Shown piece after piece: positions 19,761-28,755 of a stretch of DNA of 64,000 nt (positions are counted from its first letter, which is position 1; each line of letters starts with the position of its first letter). The notes under the pieces were generated by a model that had not been told where the DNA came from, made no database searches, and worked only from the letters and a program-made list of their open reading frames with translations. The stretch lies in NCBI RefSeq assembly GCF_030410135.1, contig NZ_JAUGQQ010000010.1, positions 1-64,000 of the forward strand, given 5' to 3'. The DNA is from Aequorivita aurantiaca (lineage in GTDB: Bacteria; Bacteroidota; Bacteroidia; Flavobacteriales; Flavobacteriaceae). The position numbers and the translations under genes are program-made.

Positions 19761-21179
19761 TTATTGCTTGAAAAGTGTGGCGCGTTTGCTCAAATCTAAA
19801 ATGAGCTTTTCTTCTTCCTTGCTTTCCAGCAGTACGTTGTAATTTTTCCAAAAATCTTCGTTGTATAGTTTCGCTGAAAAAATATCGGCAGACCAATCGT
19901 TTTGTGCCAACTCCGCTGCAATTATCTCGGGATCGCTAATGATTTCAGTAAAAAGTATTTCCTGAATTGTGTAATAATATTGTTCACCCTTGTCGAAGCC
20001 CGGCTCCGCCTCTGTTTTAATTCGATCGGAAGACCGGTCACCTGTGTTGACCAATTTTGGCGTTTCATAGTACACATAACTGGGATACATTTTATCCTCA
20101 AATTCCATATAGGTCAAAATAAGTTTATGGATTGTTTGTGTATCAAAAAGACTCTTGCTCCGTTTTTTCTGCACATCGGATGCGGCAACCAATTCATATT
20201 CTACTTTTTTGATTGCGTAATTGTCATAATAAATATAAATCCAACCCTTGGGCTCAAAACCTTCATTATAAATACTTGGCGTGTTCAGTCCCACAAAATC
20301 GCCACCTTTTTCAATTTTTATTTTATAGATTTTTCTGCCGTTGTCAACCAAAATAGTGTCGAGTTGAAATTGTTGTTTTTCCAAAATATTCTTTCCGAAC
20401 AAAGCGCCGGTCACGTTCGAATTGCGAATCAAATTTAATTTTCCATTAAAAAGATTTTCCAATCCGTTTACCCGGCTATCGTTCCATTTTATAGCTTCAA
20501 CCAAATTGGAGGTTTTAACGCTACTCCGGTTAATATTTCCCGCTGATGAACCCATATTTTTCAAATAGGCAGAATAGGTAAAAAGGCTGTCGATATCCCG
20601 TAAATCGTAGCTTTTCCGAGTTTCGTCCACATTAAGTCTCAAGCCTTCCTTTGCCGCTGAAGCGAAACCCTCATCATATTTTGTAATTGCACTTTCAATA
20701 AGCCATTTGTATTCTTTTTTGTTGCGTTCCTTATGTCGTAAAAAACCTTTTTGCAGATAAGCCAATTGGGGAAGGTTAGAGGGCAATTTTTCAATTGCTT
20801 TCAACATAATCCCGTTTCCATCAGTGGGTCGGGGATCGGCCACAATCACTACTTCATCCAAAGAGGCAACATCTTCTTCCAAAAAAATCTCAGAACCATT
20901 TTCGAATTCGTTGATTACCACTTTAAAGCTTTTGTATCCAATGGAAGAGATCACCAAAGTGTCATTGCTGTTTTCCCGCGGTACTTTCAAAATAAAATTT
21001 CCATCCGCGTTACTGATAGAACCAATTGTGGTATTTTGAATATACACGCTGGCACTTTCAATGGGCTCGAAGGTTAAAAAATCGGCGACTTTACCTTTTA
21101 ATTCTGTTTGGGAAAAGGCGGTTGCGCTGATAAAAAATAGTAGGACTGGAAAGAAATGTTTGAAAGAGAAATTTTTCAT
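19761..21179 (-). CDS. Carboxypeptidase-regulatory-like domain protein, exported
   Basis: 472 aa with an N-terminal signal peptide (SFKHFFPVLLFFISATAFSQ) and a carboxypeptidase D regulatory-like domain at residues of about 25-105 (GKVADFLTFEPIESASVYIQ; ADGNFILKVP). This domain is common at the N-terminus of Bacteroidetes outer-membrane proteins. The rest (residues 110-472) has alternating beta-strand patterns but no TonB plug. Exact role unknown; probably at the cell envelope. It ends 87 bases before the rpsU start and is followed by a word repeat. Confidence 0.75.
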   Translation of the reverse strand: MKNFSFKHFFPVLLFFISATAFSQTELKGKVADFLTFEPIESASVYIQNTTIGSISNADGNFILKVPRENSNDTLVISSIGYKSFKVVINEFENGSEIFLEEDVASLDEVVIVADPRPTDGNGIMLKAIEKLPSNLPQLAYLQKGFLRHKERNKKEYKWLIESAITKYDEGFASAAKEGLRLNVDETRKSYDLRDIDSLFTYSAYLKNMGSSAGNINRSSVKTSNLVEAIKWNDSRVNGLENLFNGKLNLIRNSNVTGALFGKNILEKQQFQLDTILVDNGRKIYKIKIEKGGDFVGLNTPSIYNEGFEPKGWIYIYYDNYAIKKVEYELVAASDVQKKRSKSLFDTQTIHKLILTYMEFEDKMYPSYVYYETPKLVNTGDRSSDRIKTEAEPGFDKGEQYYYTIQEILFTEIISDPEIIAAELAQNDWSADIFSAKLYNEDFWKNYNVLLESKEEEKLILDLSKRATLFKQ

Positions 21180-21216
21180 TTTTATATTAACGTTGAAAAA
21201 TTAATTAGAAATTTAA

Positions 21217-21264
21217 TTAGGTAGCTGGCGTATATTCCTTCCCTTCAATTACCATCTTGGCATT
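21217..21264 (-). pseudogene. Remnant of a second acyl-CoA dehydrogenase C-terminus
   Basis: Downstream of the acyl-CoA dehydrogenase gene, minus-strand frame reads NAKMVIEGKEYTPAT-stop. The intact gene ends IAKIVIEGKEYKPAT-stop. Most third codon positions differ, so this is not a fresh duplication but what is left of a paralogous gene whose 5' part is gone. Upstream of this segment the similarity stops. Confidence 0.75.
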
Positions 21265-21302
21265 AAATAAAAAGAATTTTTGCCAAAACGGTCCAATGAA
21301 TT

Positions 21303-22469
21303 TTATGTTGCGGGTTTATACTCTTTTCCTTCTATGACGATTTTGGCAATAATCTCCCGAAGGATTTCCGAAGTGCCGCCACCAATTGGTCCAAGCCTGC
21401 TATCGCGAAGCAATCGCGCTAAAGGATAATCTTCCATATAGCCGTAACCGCCCAAGAATTGAAGGCATTCGGTCATCACCTCATCGGAAACTTTGGTGGA
21501 GATAAGTTTGCTCATTGTAGCTTCCTTCACCACATATTCCCCATCATTCAACCGTTTTGCAGTTACATAATTGAAAGTTTTGCAAACTTCAATTTCGCTG
21601 GCAATCTGTGCCACTCGATGGCGGAGTGCCTGAAATTTGGAAATGCTTTTTCCAAAAGCCGTGCGCTCCTTCATATATTGAATGGTATATTCCAAAGCAA
21701 ATTCGCTTCGGGCGTGGGCATTGATTCCCATAATCAAACGCTCCAATGCAAAATGCTGCATTATGTACGGAAAGCCTCTATTTTCCTCCCCCATCAAATT
21801 CTCGGCAGGAATTTCAACATTGTCAAAAGCTATTTCGCCGGTATCGCTCGCGCGCCAACCCAGTTTATCCAATTTGGTTGCGGAAACACCTTTTGTGTCG
21901 CGATCCACCACAAAAATACTGATGCCTTTATGGCCCAAATCGGGGGAAGTTTTGGCAGCAACAATTAAATAGTCGCTATAAATTCCATTTGTAATAAACG
22001 TTTTGGAGCCGTTCAAAATATAGTTGTCGCCATTCTTTACAGCTGTGGTCCGCATTCCAGAAACATCACTCCCTCCAAAAGGTTCGGTAATGCAGAGGCA
22101 ACCTATTTTTTCTCCCGTAATACTTGGGGCGAGATATTTTTCCTTTTGTTCGTGGTTTGCTTCCTTTTTAAGATGGGTCATGGCCAAATAAGCGTGTGCC
22201 CACATTGCGGCTGCAAATCCGCCGCTATTCACTTTTTGAAGTTCTTCCAAAAAAATTACGGTGTAAAAAAGGTCGAGATTTAAGCCGCCATATTCCTCTG
22301 GTTGATAAATTCCGAAATAGCCCATTTCACCGAACTTTTCCCAAATGAATCGTTCAATATGCCCAGTTTTTTCCCATTTTTCTATATGCGGCACTACTTC
22401 TTTTTGAAGAAAATCCTGAAAACTTTTTCTAAAAAACTCGTGTTCTTCCGTAAAATATAATTTATCCAT
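21303..22469 (-). CDS. Acyl-CoA dehydrogenase
   Basis: 388-aa FAD-dependent enzyme oxidising acyl-CoA to enoyl-CoA in fatty- or amino-acid breakdown. N-terminal helical domain (residues 1-115), beta domain with CLCITEPFGGSDVSGMRTTA, and C-terminal helical domain with GGYGYMEDYPLARLLRDSRL and GGGTSEILREI. The position used as catalytic Glu in medium-chain enzymes is Gly here (IGGGTSEI). A Glu is instead present in the HFALERL segment, the place used by isovaleryl- and long-chain-type enzymes. A remnant of a paralogue's C-terminus lies just downstream. Confidence 0.93.
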   Translation of the reverse strand: MDKLYFTEEHEFFRKSFQDFLQKEVVPHIEKWEKTGHIERFIWEKFGEMGYFGIYQPEEYGGLNLDLFYTVIFLEELQKVNSGGFAAAMWAHAYLAMTHLKKEANHEQKEKYLAPSITGEKIGCLCITEPFGGSDVSGMRTTAVKNGDNYILNGSKTFITNGIYSDYLIVAAKTSPDLGHKGISIFVVDRDTKGVSATKLDKLGWRASDTGEIAFDNVEIPAENLMGEENRGFPYIMQHFALERLIMGINAHARSEFALEYTIQYMKERTAFGKSISKFQALRHRVAQIASEIEVCKTFNYVTAKRLNDGEYVVKEATMSKLISTKVSDEVMTECLQFLGGYGYMEDYPLARLLRDSRLGPIGGGTSEILREIIAKIVIEGKEYKPAT

Positions 22470-22517
22470 ACTGCTCCAATCCTAATATTTATAAGCCTTT
22501 CGGCTAAATTTATTAAT

Positions 22518-23402
22518 TTACTCAATGGACAAATATAACTGAATTAGCTGTAATTTTCTTTCCGTCATTCCCTCAATTTTTTCGAGTTCCTGAAAGCTGG
22601 TTATTTTTTCTCGAAGCCTTCTAAACTCCCAAATTTTCTTGGCCATTTCAAAGGAAATCCCCGGAACTGTGGCAATATCGGAAGCTGAGGCTTTATTGAC
22701 ATTGATTTTGGTAATAGGCTTCGGAGTTTTTACGGTGAAAAGATTTAAAGTTCTCTGGACAACTTCCGGACTAAGGCCATACACTTCATACAATTGGATA
22801 TCATTGGAAAAACCCCCCGTTTTTTCCCGAAAGGAAACAATTCTTTTACTCAGTGCTTCCCCAATTCCGGTCACTTGCTGCAGTTCTTCTTCCGTGGCTT
22901 TGTTCAAATCAATTTTTTGTGCGAAGGATTTTTCCACGTAACCTTTTCCACTTTTATAATCCTTGAAAGTGGTTTTTGGTTTGGGATTGGTCACCCAATC
23001 TGGAAACTTAAAATTCGGGCTCAATTCCGCCAACAACGAATCGGAAACGCCGGTTACCTTTTTAAAATCTGCTACGGAATTAATCCATTTGCCTTCCTTT
23101 CTGTACTGCAGCAAACGGTCAATTTCCTCATTGGACATTCCGAGGGTATAGCCTTTATAATCTGTAATGAAATTGGGGTTGAAGGGATATTTTTTTGGTT
23201 TACGCCTCTCAAGTTCCGACAGTCTGAGTGAATCCAACTCCTTTTGTGCGGCAACTATTTCCGCGGAAGATGTATCAAAAGTATCTTCATCCGTAAAATC
23301 CACAAACCAATAAATTGACAGCAAGGTAATGATGAGCAGCAATAAAAGCAGAATCCCACTTCGCTGTTGCCTATTGAACGTGAAGTGGGATCTTAATTTC
23401 AT
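22518..23402 (-). CDS. Membrane-anchored helix-hairpin-helix protein (ComEA-like)
   Basis: 294 aa with one N-terminal membrane span (GILLLLLLIITLLSIYWFV) and at least three HhH units: SNEEIDRLLQYRKEGKWINS, then KIDLNKATEEELQQVTGIGE, then KINVNKASASDIATVPGISF. HhH units bind DNA without sequence preference, as in ComEA. Its location after the membrane span suggests a periplasm-facing DNA-binding protein, possibly in uptake; this is inference. It sits 12 bases after the AGCS symporter gene. Confidence 0.85.
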   Translation of the reverse strand: MKLRSHFTFNRQQRSGILLLLLLIITLLSIYWFVDFTDEDTFDTSSAEIVAAQKELDSLRLSELERRKPKKYPFNPNFITDYKGYTLGMSNEEIDRLLQYRKEGKWINSVADFKKVTGVSDSLLAELSPNFKFPDWVTNPKPKTTFKDYKSGKGYVEKSFAQKIDLNKATEEELQQVTGIGEALSKRIVSFREKTGGFSNDIQLYEVYGLSPEVVQRTLNLFTVKTPKPITKINVNKASASDIATVPGISFEMAKKIWEFRRLREKITSFQELEKIEGMTERKLQLIQLYLSIE

Positions 23403-23414
23403 TTTTTGTCAGTT

Positions 23415-25040
23415 TTACATGTGTTTCTTCATATCTTCCAAACCTTCATCAAGGCCATCATGTTTTGTGCGAATGGCTTTCATGTAACGGTTCAATTCCT
23501 TACGGATAACGGGGGTTAGAATAACTACTCCAATGATGTTTGGAACCACCATTGCGAAAATCATTGCGTCAGAGAAATTGATAACCGAACCAAGGCTAAT
23601 TACCGAACCAATCCAAATAAAGATACAAAATAACAGTTTATATATAAGTTCCGTAATTTTTCCTCTGCCAAAAAGATAAACCCAGCCTTGCATGCCGTAA
23701 TAGGACCAAGAAATCATCGTGGAAAATGCGAAAAGAATTACAGCTACGGTAAGCACAATTGAGAAATGCGGTATCACACTATCAAAAGCCGTGGCGGTGA
23801 GTTCCACACCTTCGTTTATTGGCACTCCATATTGGATAATGTTGTTATCGAAATTGGTAATCACAATTACCAGAGCCGTCATTGTACAAATAATAACCGT
23901 GTCAATAAAAGGTTCCAACAGCGCTACAATTCCCTCCGATGCGGGATATTTTGTGCGTACCGCAGAGTGGGCTATTGCAGCGGAACCAACACCCGCTTCG
24001 TTAGAAAATGCACCCCGACGAATACCCTGAATCATTACACCTACCAAGCCACCTGCTATTCCAAGACCGGAAAATGCTCCTTCAAAAATTAAAGCGAAAG
24101 CATCGCCAATGTGATGATAATTGGCAATTAAAATGATTACGGCACCCAGCACATATATACCCGCCATAAACGGCACCACTTTTTCGGTTACCTTGGCAAT
24201 TCGCTTTATACCGCCAATAATCACCACGGCAACTATTAGTGCCATTACAATTCCAAACCAGATTGAAGCAGTTGTGCCCTGCAAATCAAAAAGCTGGACA
24301 AATTGTGCAGCAGCCTGGTTTGCCTGAAACATATTCCCGCCGCCAAAGGAACCACCAATTACGAATATCGCAAAAAGAACCGCGAGCACCTTGCCGAATC
24401 CGGCCATACCTTTTTGTGCCAAACCTTTTTTGAGATAATACATGGGGCCGCCGTAAACGGTTCCATCTGGTCCAACATCACGGAATTTTACTCCAAGGGT
24501 ACATTCCGCAAATTTTGATGCCATACCTAGTATACCCGCCAGGATCATCCAAAATGTAGCTCCCGGCCCGCCAATGGACAGAGCCACTGCAACTCCCGCA
24601 ATATTACCTAAACCTACCGTAGCCGATAGAGCCGCCGTTAATGCTTGAAAATGGGAGACTTCCCCATCTGCACTGTCGTCGCGAATTGTTTCAATTAGGT
24701 TTTCCTGTTCATTTGGTGTTACGTCACCATAAAGCGTATCGGCACCGTGTTTTTCAATATCTTCATATTTTCCCCGAACTACTCTTAAAGCAACCGCAAA
24801 TCCTGTTATATTGATCAATTTAAAATAGATAGTAAAATATAATGCACCACCTATTAGGACTATAAGCACCCAAGGAATCTGAAAACTTTCTGAAAATGGT
24901 ATTTCATAAAAAATTAGATCAACAAACCAACCTGTGTATTTTTGAAAAATAGCATCAATATTTTCAGATGCGGTCGTTTCTTGTGCGAATGTGATCAAGG
25001 GTATTAAAAATGTGATTAGCGAAAGAAGAGATTTCTTCAT
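23415..25040 (-). CDS. Sodium:alanine (AGCS) family symporter
   Basis: 541-aa inner-membrane protein with about ten or more membrane spans and AGCS signatures (LTAALSATVGLGNIAGVAVA, GPGATFWMILAGILGMASKF, GVMIQGIRRGAFSNEAGVGS). It imports alanine or glycine with Na+. The first 20 residues resemble a signal peptide ending in FAQ, common in Bacteroidetes members. It ends with a charged tail (GLDEGLEDMKKHM). Confidence 0.93.
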   Translation of the reverse strand: MKKSLLSLITFLIPLITFAQETTASENIDAIFQKYTGWFVDLIFYEIPFSESFQIPWVLIVLIGGALYFTIYFKLINITGFAVALRVVRGKYEDIEKHGADTLYGDVTPNEQENLIETIRDDSADGEVSHFQALTAALSATVGLGNIAGVAVALSIGGPGATFWMILAGILGMASKFAECTLGVKFRDVGPDGTVYGGPMYYLKKGLAQKGMAGFGKVLAVLFAIFVIGGSFGGGNMFQANQAAAQFVQLFDLQGTTASIWFGIVMALIVAVVIIGGIKRIAKVTEKVVPFMAGIYVLGAVIILIANYHHIGDAFALIFEGAFSGLGIAGGLVGVMIQGIRRGAFSNEAGVGSAAIAHSAVRTKYPASEGIVALLEPFIDTVIICTMTALVIVITNFDNNIIQYGVPINEGVELTATAFDSVIPHFSIVLTVAVILFAFSTMISWSYYGMQGWVYLFGRGKITELIYKLLFCIFIWIGSVISLGSVINFSDAMIFAMVVPNIIGVVILTPVIRKELNRYMKAIRTKHDGLDEGLEDMKKHM

Positions 25041-25197
25041 AATGGAAATTTAAGATTTAGTGTTTTAGTAAATAAAACGCAGCAAGATGATTAAAAAATT
25101 TTACAATTTCAAAAAATCGCATTTAATTTTGTTAACGATTCCTTAATAATTATCAATTGAAAAGCACAGAAATTTTGCTTTTAAATTAAGGCGTAAG
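25041..25197. other. AT-rich spacer with no gene
   Basis: Spacer between the AGCS and PspC genes. No TAnnTTTG box, RNA gene or hairpin of note. Confidence 0.5.
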
Positions 25198-25428
25198 TTA
25201 TAAATCAAAAACAGATGTTCGTTTCGTATTCACCAAATCCTTCAATTTCAATAGAAATGCCATGGTGAGATAAATGGCAAAGCCAACTCCGAAGGTTGCA
25301 AAGGAAACATATATGAAAAAAAGCCGGACACTTTTAGCACGCATACCGAGTCTATCGGCCAAGCGGGAGGAGACATAAAAACCCCGTTTCTCTAAATAAT
25401 GGCGTAGTGAATATACGGCTTGTAGCAT
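25198..25428 (-). CDS. PspC-domain small membrane protein
   Basis: 76 aa from the ATG at 25428 (an in-frame GTG at 25443 is less likely). The sequence MLQAVYSLRHYLEKRGFYVS, then RLADRLGMRAKSVRLFFIYV and a hydrophobic segment, matches the PspC domain, which sits in the inner membrane and is linked to envelope stress in other bacteria. It lies next to a DUF2851 gene, as often seen in Flavobacteriaceae. Confidence 0.8.
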   Translation of the reverse strand: MLQAVYSLRHYLEKRGFYVSSRLADRLGMRAKSVRLFFIYVSFATFGVGFAIYLTMAFLLKLKDLVNTKRTSVFDL

Positions 25429-25483
25429 ACCCGAAAAGTACACTTTTTAATCAAAATACTAAAACGGTAAAGTAAAAAAACAG

Positions 25484-26773
25484 CTATTGTATTATTTTCA
25501 TTGAGGAACCGATGATTGAATTTCCGATGGCGCATTGCAAACAGTGGTTTTTATCGCAGTACTCACTTTTCAAATGAAGCAGTGCTTGGCTTTGGCTGGC
25601 ATTTTCGGCCACAATTTTTATGGAATTGAACTTTTTCACTATCACATTTTCCTCGGAAGAAATCCCTGCCGCCAGTTTCAATAGTTCCTCTGATATATCC
25701 CTGCCCTGTTGCACGGCATAACAAAATTTTAATGGAATGACGGTGTTGATAATCAACAAGTCCATAAAACTTTTGGTGATGCGCTTTTTTCTTTCCAAAG
25801 AACCAATTCCGAAATTATAGTGCGTGTCCCAATAGTCACTTCCGCACACGGAAAAGAGTGCGTAAAGCTCCGCCACGCTTTTTGCATCTATTATTTTTGA
25901 GAATAAATTTTCCTGCTCAAAATAAAGCATGGAAAACTGCGCAAGTCGAAGGGTGGGAAAGTTTGGCGGCCGAAGCCGAAAAAACTTGGGATGGATTACG
26001 TTTTCATTTTGCAGTTGAAATTTATGTTTTAAATATGAGTAATTGGCTTTCAATGTTTTAAAGTACCAATCCTCAACTTCGCCCTCCAACAATCCCGCCT
26101 GGCCAATTAACAATGCCTCCAAATCCTGTCGCTCATGGCAGCACTTTTTTATCACCGAAAAATCGATGGATTTTGCTATACTGAAAAAGGATTCTCCATT
26201 CACCTTCAGCCCAAAATTTTTACAAAGCAATCTGAAAAGCAAACTTTCCCAATGGTTTTGCGATTCCTTCAACTCCATCAGCAAAACTTTTTCCTTTTTC
26301 TGAAGCTTCTCGAAATATATTCTTTCCAGCCAATTCCTTAAGGTGAAGGAGTCAACCATATCAAAGTCATTTTCGCAGTTTATCCATTTGTTTTTTTTCG
26401 AAAACAAATTTTGATATTGCTGCAGTGTATTTTTTGGAATGTGATTTTTCAAAATAAATGTGGGCACAACAGATCCGTCCTTCCTATAAATTTCAGCATC
26501 ATGTTCCCACACTGCGTGTAGAATTACATTGTCATATGCGGGATCCGTCTCGTGATGATGGGCGTACCAATCTGAGGATTTTAGATGTATTTCAATATTG
26601 CCAACCCAAAGCTGATCACCCAGCTCAATTTGGGCATTAAAAAAGTCTGGCCCGGAATTTAGGTTGTGCGTTCCTTGGCTCTTAATGCGGAGATTTTCAT
26701 TGTTTGTGGTGAAGAAATTCCCCACATCAAACTTTTGAAATTTCCACACGTAGTGCAGAAAATCTTCTTTCAT
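25484..26773 (-). CDS. DUF2851 family protein
   Basis: 429 aa, soluble, no signal peptide. It begins MKEDFLHYVWKFQKFDVGNF and contains the conserved GPDFFNAQIELGDQLWVGNI and HHHETDPAYDNVILHAVWEH segments. The family is conserved across Bacteroidetes and has no established function. The His/Asp/Glu-rich segment and a C-terminal Cys-rich tail (YCDKNHCLQCAIGN) suggest metal binding; a nuclease-like role has been guessed for such folds but the sequence does not show it directly. Confidence 0.85.
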   Translation of the reverse strand: MKEDFLHYVWKFQKFDVGNFFTTNNENLRIKSQGTHNLNSGPDFFNAQIELGDQLWVGNIEIHLKSSDWYAHHHETDPAYDNVILHAVWEHDAEIYRKDGSVVPTFILKNHIPKNTLQQYQNLFSKKNKWINCENDFDMVDSFTLRNWLERIYFEKLQKKEKVLLMELKESQNHWESLLFRLLCKNFGLKVNGESFFSIAKSIDFSVIKKCCHERQDLEALLIGQAGLLEGEVEDWYFKTLKANYSYLKHKFQLQNENVIHPKFFRLRPPNFPTLRLAQFSMLYFEQENLFSKIIDAKSVAELYALFSVCGSDYWDTHYNFGIGSLERKKRITKSFMDLLIINTVIPLKFCYAVQQGRDISEELLKLAAGISSEENVIVKKFNSIKIVAENASQSQALLHLKSEYCDKNHCLQCAIGNSIIGSSMKIIQ

Positions 26774-26829
26774 CTGAAATTATTTATAGTGGGGAGTGTA
26801 AAACTGAGATATAAATATAGGAAATATTT

Positions 26830-27210
26830 CTAAGCCTCTGCTTCTTCCTTCAGCAATTTTTCCTGCGTATCAACCTGTTTTTGAACTTTTTCCGAAATGG
26901 TATCCACGAAAAGAATGCGGTTCCATTTATACAATCGTCGCGAAAGAAGTACGTATCTAAAAATACCAACAGCCAAAAAAAGTACGCAAACTACCAATGC
27001 CACATAGCCCAACCATTGAATGCGCGCAAAATCCTTTAGCTGTAAGATTCCAATTCCGCCAAGCAACAGATAGAGCGAGGATCGGATATAGGAAAGCAGG
27101 GTGCGTTCATTGGCCAATTTCGTTCGTTCCAATGCCAAAATTTCATTGGTATTTGCCGGAACTGGTTTAGTGCGAAGAAATCGGAATAATTTTTTTGCTT
27201 CGTTTTTCAT
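26830..27210 (-). CDS. DUF202 family membrane protein
   Basis: 126 aa with the family motif ALERTKLANERTLLSYIRSS followed by two membrane segments (LYLLLGGIGILQL and YVALVVCVLFLAVGIFRYVL). Function unknown. Single gene; an upstream terminator belongs to the CBS-domain gene. Confidence 0.85.
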   Translation of the reverse strand: MKNEAKKLFRFLRTKPVPANTNEILALERTKLANERTLLSYIRSSLYLLLGGIGILQLKDFARIQWLGYVALVVCVLFLAVGIFRYVLLSRRLYKWNRILFVDTISEKVQKQVDTQEKLLKEEAEA

Positions 27211-27227
27211 GGTAGCCTAAAATTAAC

Positions 27228-27260
27228 AAAAATCCCGCTCCATTAAAAGGGAAGCAGGAT
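27228..27260 (-). terminator. Terminator after the cysteine synthase gene
   Basis: Minus-strand stem ATCCTGCT / AGCGGGAT with one G-T pair and one bulge, followed by TTTTTG. Confidence 0.7.
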
Positions 27261-27282
27261 ATTAATTTTATTTGAGAGGCAA

Positions 27283-28641
27283 CTAAAGTGCGCGAATAAT
27301 ATCGTGCTTCGTGATTATATTATAATTGCCATCACCCAAATCTACCAAAACTGCATTGTTTTCCTTTTGGATCAGTTTTGAGATTTCCTCAATTGGGGTG
27401 CTCTTTTTCACTATAGGAAATGGCTTGTGCATTACATCTTTGATTGGAAGCTCGGCTATATTTTTATTTTCAAGATATTTCCGAAGCAAATCGGTTTCGT
27501 CCAAAGCCCCCACAAAACCAGTGGTATCCTCAACCGGAATCTGGCTGATGTGATATTTTTTCATCCGTTCAATGGCGTGGCCCACCAATTCTTCTGTTTT
27601 TACGGTAATTAGTGGTTTGTCTTCGTGCTCCTTTATCAAATCGGAAGCATTTTTCGCTTCATCCTCAACAAAACCGCGTTCCCGCATCCATTCCTCATTA
27701 TACATTTTACCCACATATCGGCTTCCGTGGTCGTGGAAAAGAACTACCACCACATCATCCTTAGTAAACTTATCCTTCAATTGAAGCAGGCCTTTTATCG
27801 CCGCGCCGGCTGAATTTCCCAAAAAGAAACCTTCCATTTTTGCAAGCTTTTGGGTGTAGATTGCGGCGTCTTTATCGGTTACTTTTACAAAACCATCAAT
27901 TACGTTAAAATCTACATTCTTCGGAAGAATATCTTCCCCGATTCCTTCGGTGATATAGGGATAGATTTCGTTTTCGTCAAAAACCCCCGTTTCGTGGTAT
28001 TTTTTAAAAACACTTCCGTAAGTGTCAACGCCCCAAATTTTTACATTCGGGTTTTTTTCCTTTAAATATCTGCCAACGCCACTAATTGTTCCGCCGGTAC
28101 CAACGCCCACAACAAAATGCGTTACTTTTCCATCTGTCTGTTTCCAGATTTCCGGGCCGGTGCTTTCGTAGTGTGCTTTTGTATTGCTTAAATTGTCATA
28201 TTGATTTACATACCAACTATTGGGCGTTTCCTCGGCCAATCTTTTGGAAGTGGAGTAATAACTGCGCGGATCATCGGGCGCAACGTTTGTGGGGCAAACA
28301 ATCACTTTGCTGCCCACGGCTTTTAAAATATCAATCTTTTCCTTGCTTTGCTTATCGCTAATTACGCAGACCATTTTATAGCCTTTTACGATTGCCGCAA
28401 GGGCTAATCCCATTCCCGTGTTGCCGGAGGTGCCTTCAATGATTGTTCCGCCGGGTTTTAATCTTCCGTCTGCTTCGGCGTCTTCAATCATTGTGAGCGC
28501 CATTCTGTCTTTAACCGAATTTCCTGGGTTGAACGTTTCGTATTTGGCGAGCACCAAAGCGGGAATGTCCCCAATAATTTTATTGATTTTTACCATTGGC
28601 GTGTTGCCGATGGTTCCCAATATATTTTCTGCGTATTCCAT
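27283..28641 (-). CDS. PLP-dependent cysteine/cystathionine synthase with CBS pair
   Basis: 452 aa. Residues 1-325 are a fold-type II PLP enzyme: Schiff-base Lys in NPGNSVKDR, phosphate loop GTSGNTGMGLA (about residue 70) and GVGTGGTISGVGRYLKEKNP (about 180). Residues 335-452 hold two CBS domains (LITVKTEELVGHAIERMKKY; PFPIVKKSTPIEEISKLIQK), a possible S-adenosylmethionine/adenosyl sensor. Family members make cysteine from O-acetylserine or cystathionine from serine and homocysteine; the CBS tail makes cystathionine beta-synthase activity likely but not proven. A TACCTTTG promoter box lies just upstream. Confidence 0.9.
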   Translation of the reverse strand: MEYAENILGTIGNTPMVKINKIIGDIPALVLAKYETFNPGNSVKDRMALTMIEDAEADGRLKPGGTIIEGTSGNTGMGLALAAIVKGYKMVCVISDKQSKEKIDILKAVGSKVIVCPTNVAPDDPRSYYSTSKRLAEETPNSWYVNQYDNLSNTKAHYESTGPEIWKQTDGKVTHFVVGVGTGGTISGVGRYLKEKNPNVKIWGVDTYGSVFKKYHETGVFDENEIYPYITEGIGEDILPKNVDFNVIDGFVKVTDKDAAIYTQKLAKMEGFFLGNSAGAAIKGLLQLKDKFTKDDVVVVLFHDHGSRYVGKMYNEEWMRERGFVEDEAKNASDLIKEHEDKPLITVKTEELVGHAIERMKKYHISQIPVEDTTGFVGALDETDLLRKYLENKNIAELPIKDVMHKPFPIVKKSTPIEEISKLIQKENNAVLVDLGDGNYNIITKHDIIRAL

Positions 28642-28658
28642 AACAAATTTTAGAAGTG

Positions 28659-28666
28659 CAAAGGTA
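28659..28666 (-). promoter_or_regulatory. -7 box (TACCTTTG) of the cysteine synthase gene
   Basis: Perfect TAnnTTTG, 18 bases before the ATG at 28641; no clear -33 element. An 18-bp palindrome starts 22 bases upstream. Confidence 0.55.
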
Positions 28667-28688
28667 ACATTCTCAAATCAGAATAAAT

Positions 28689-28706
28689 AATTCACAATTG
28701 TGAATT
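28689..28706. promoter_or_regulatory. 18-bp perfect palindrome upstream of cysteine synthase
   Basis: AATTCACAATTGTGAATT, placed at about -30 to -50 of the predicted start, where an operator would lie. It could equally be another of the word-like intergenic repeats of this genome (aattgtgaattgtag). Confidence 0.35.
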
Positions 28707-28733
28707 GTAGATTAAAGGAAGTTGATTCAATAG

Positions 28734-28755
28734 ATTGCTTCGCTTTGCTCGCAAT
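28734..28755. repeat. ATTGC...GCAAT hairpin element
   Basis: Short stem attgc / gcaat around ttcgctttgctc directly after the permease stop codon. Another member of the intergenic hairpin set; no T-run. Confidence 0.35.

Noticed and set aside
28689-28706. Palindrome as a proven cysteine-regulon operator
   Set aside because: Kept only as a weak feature: the sequence equals the word-type repeats found in other spacers and no regulator gene is nearby.
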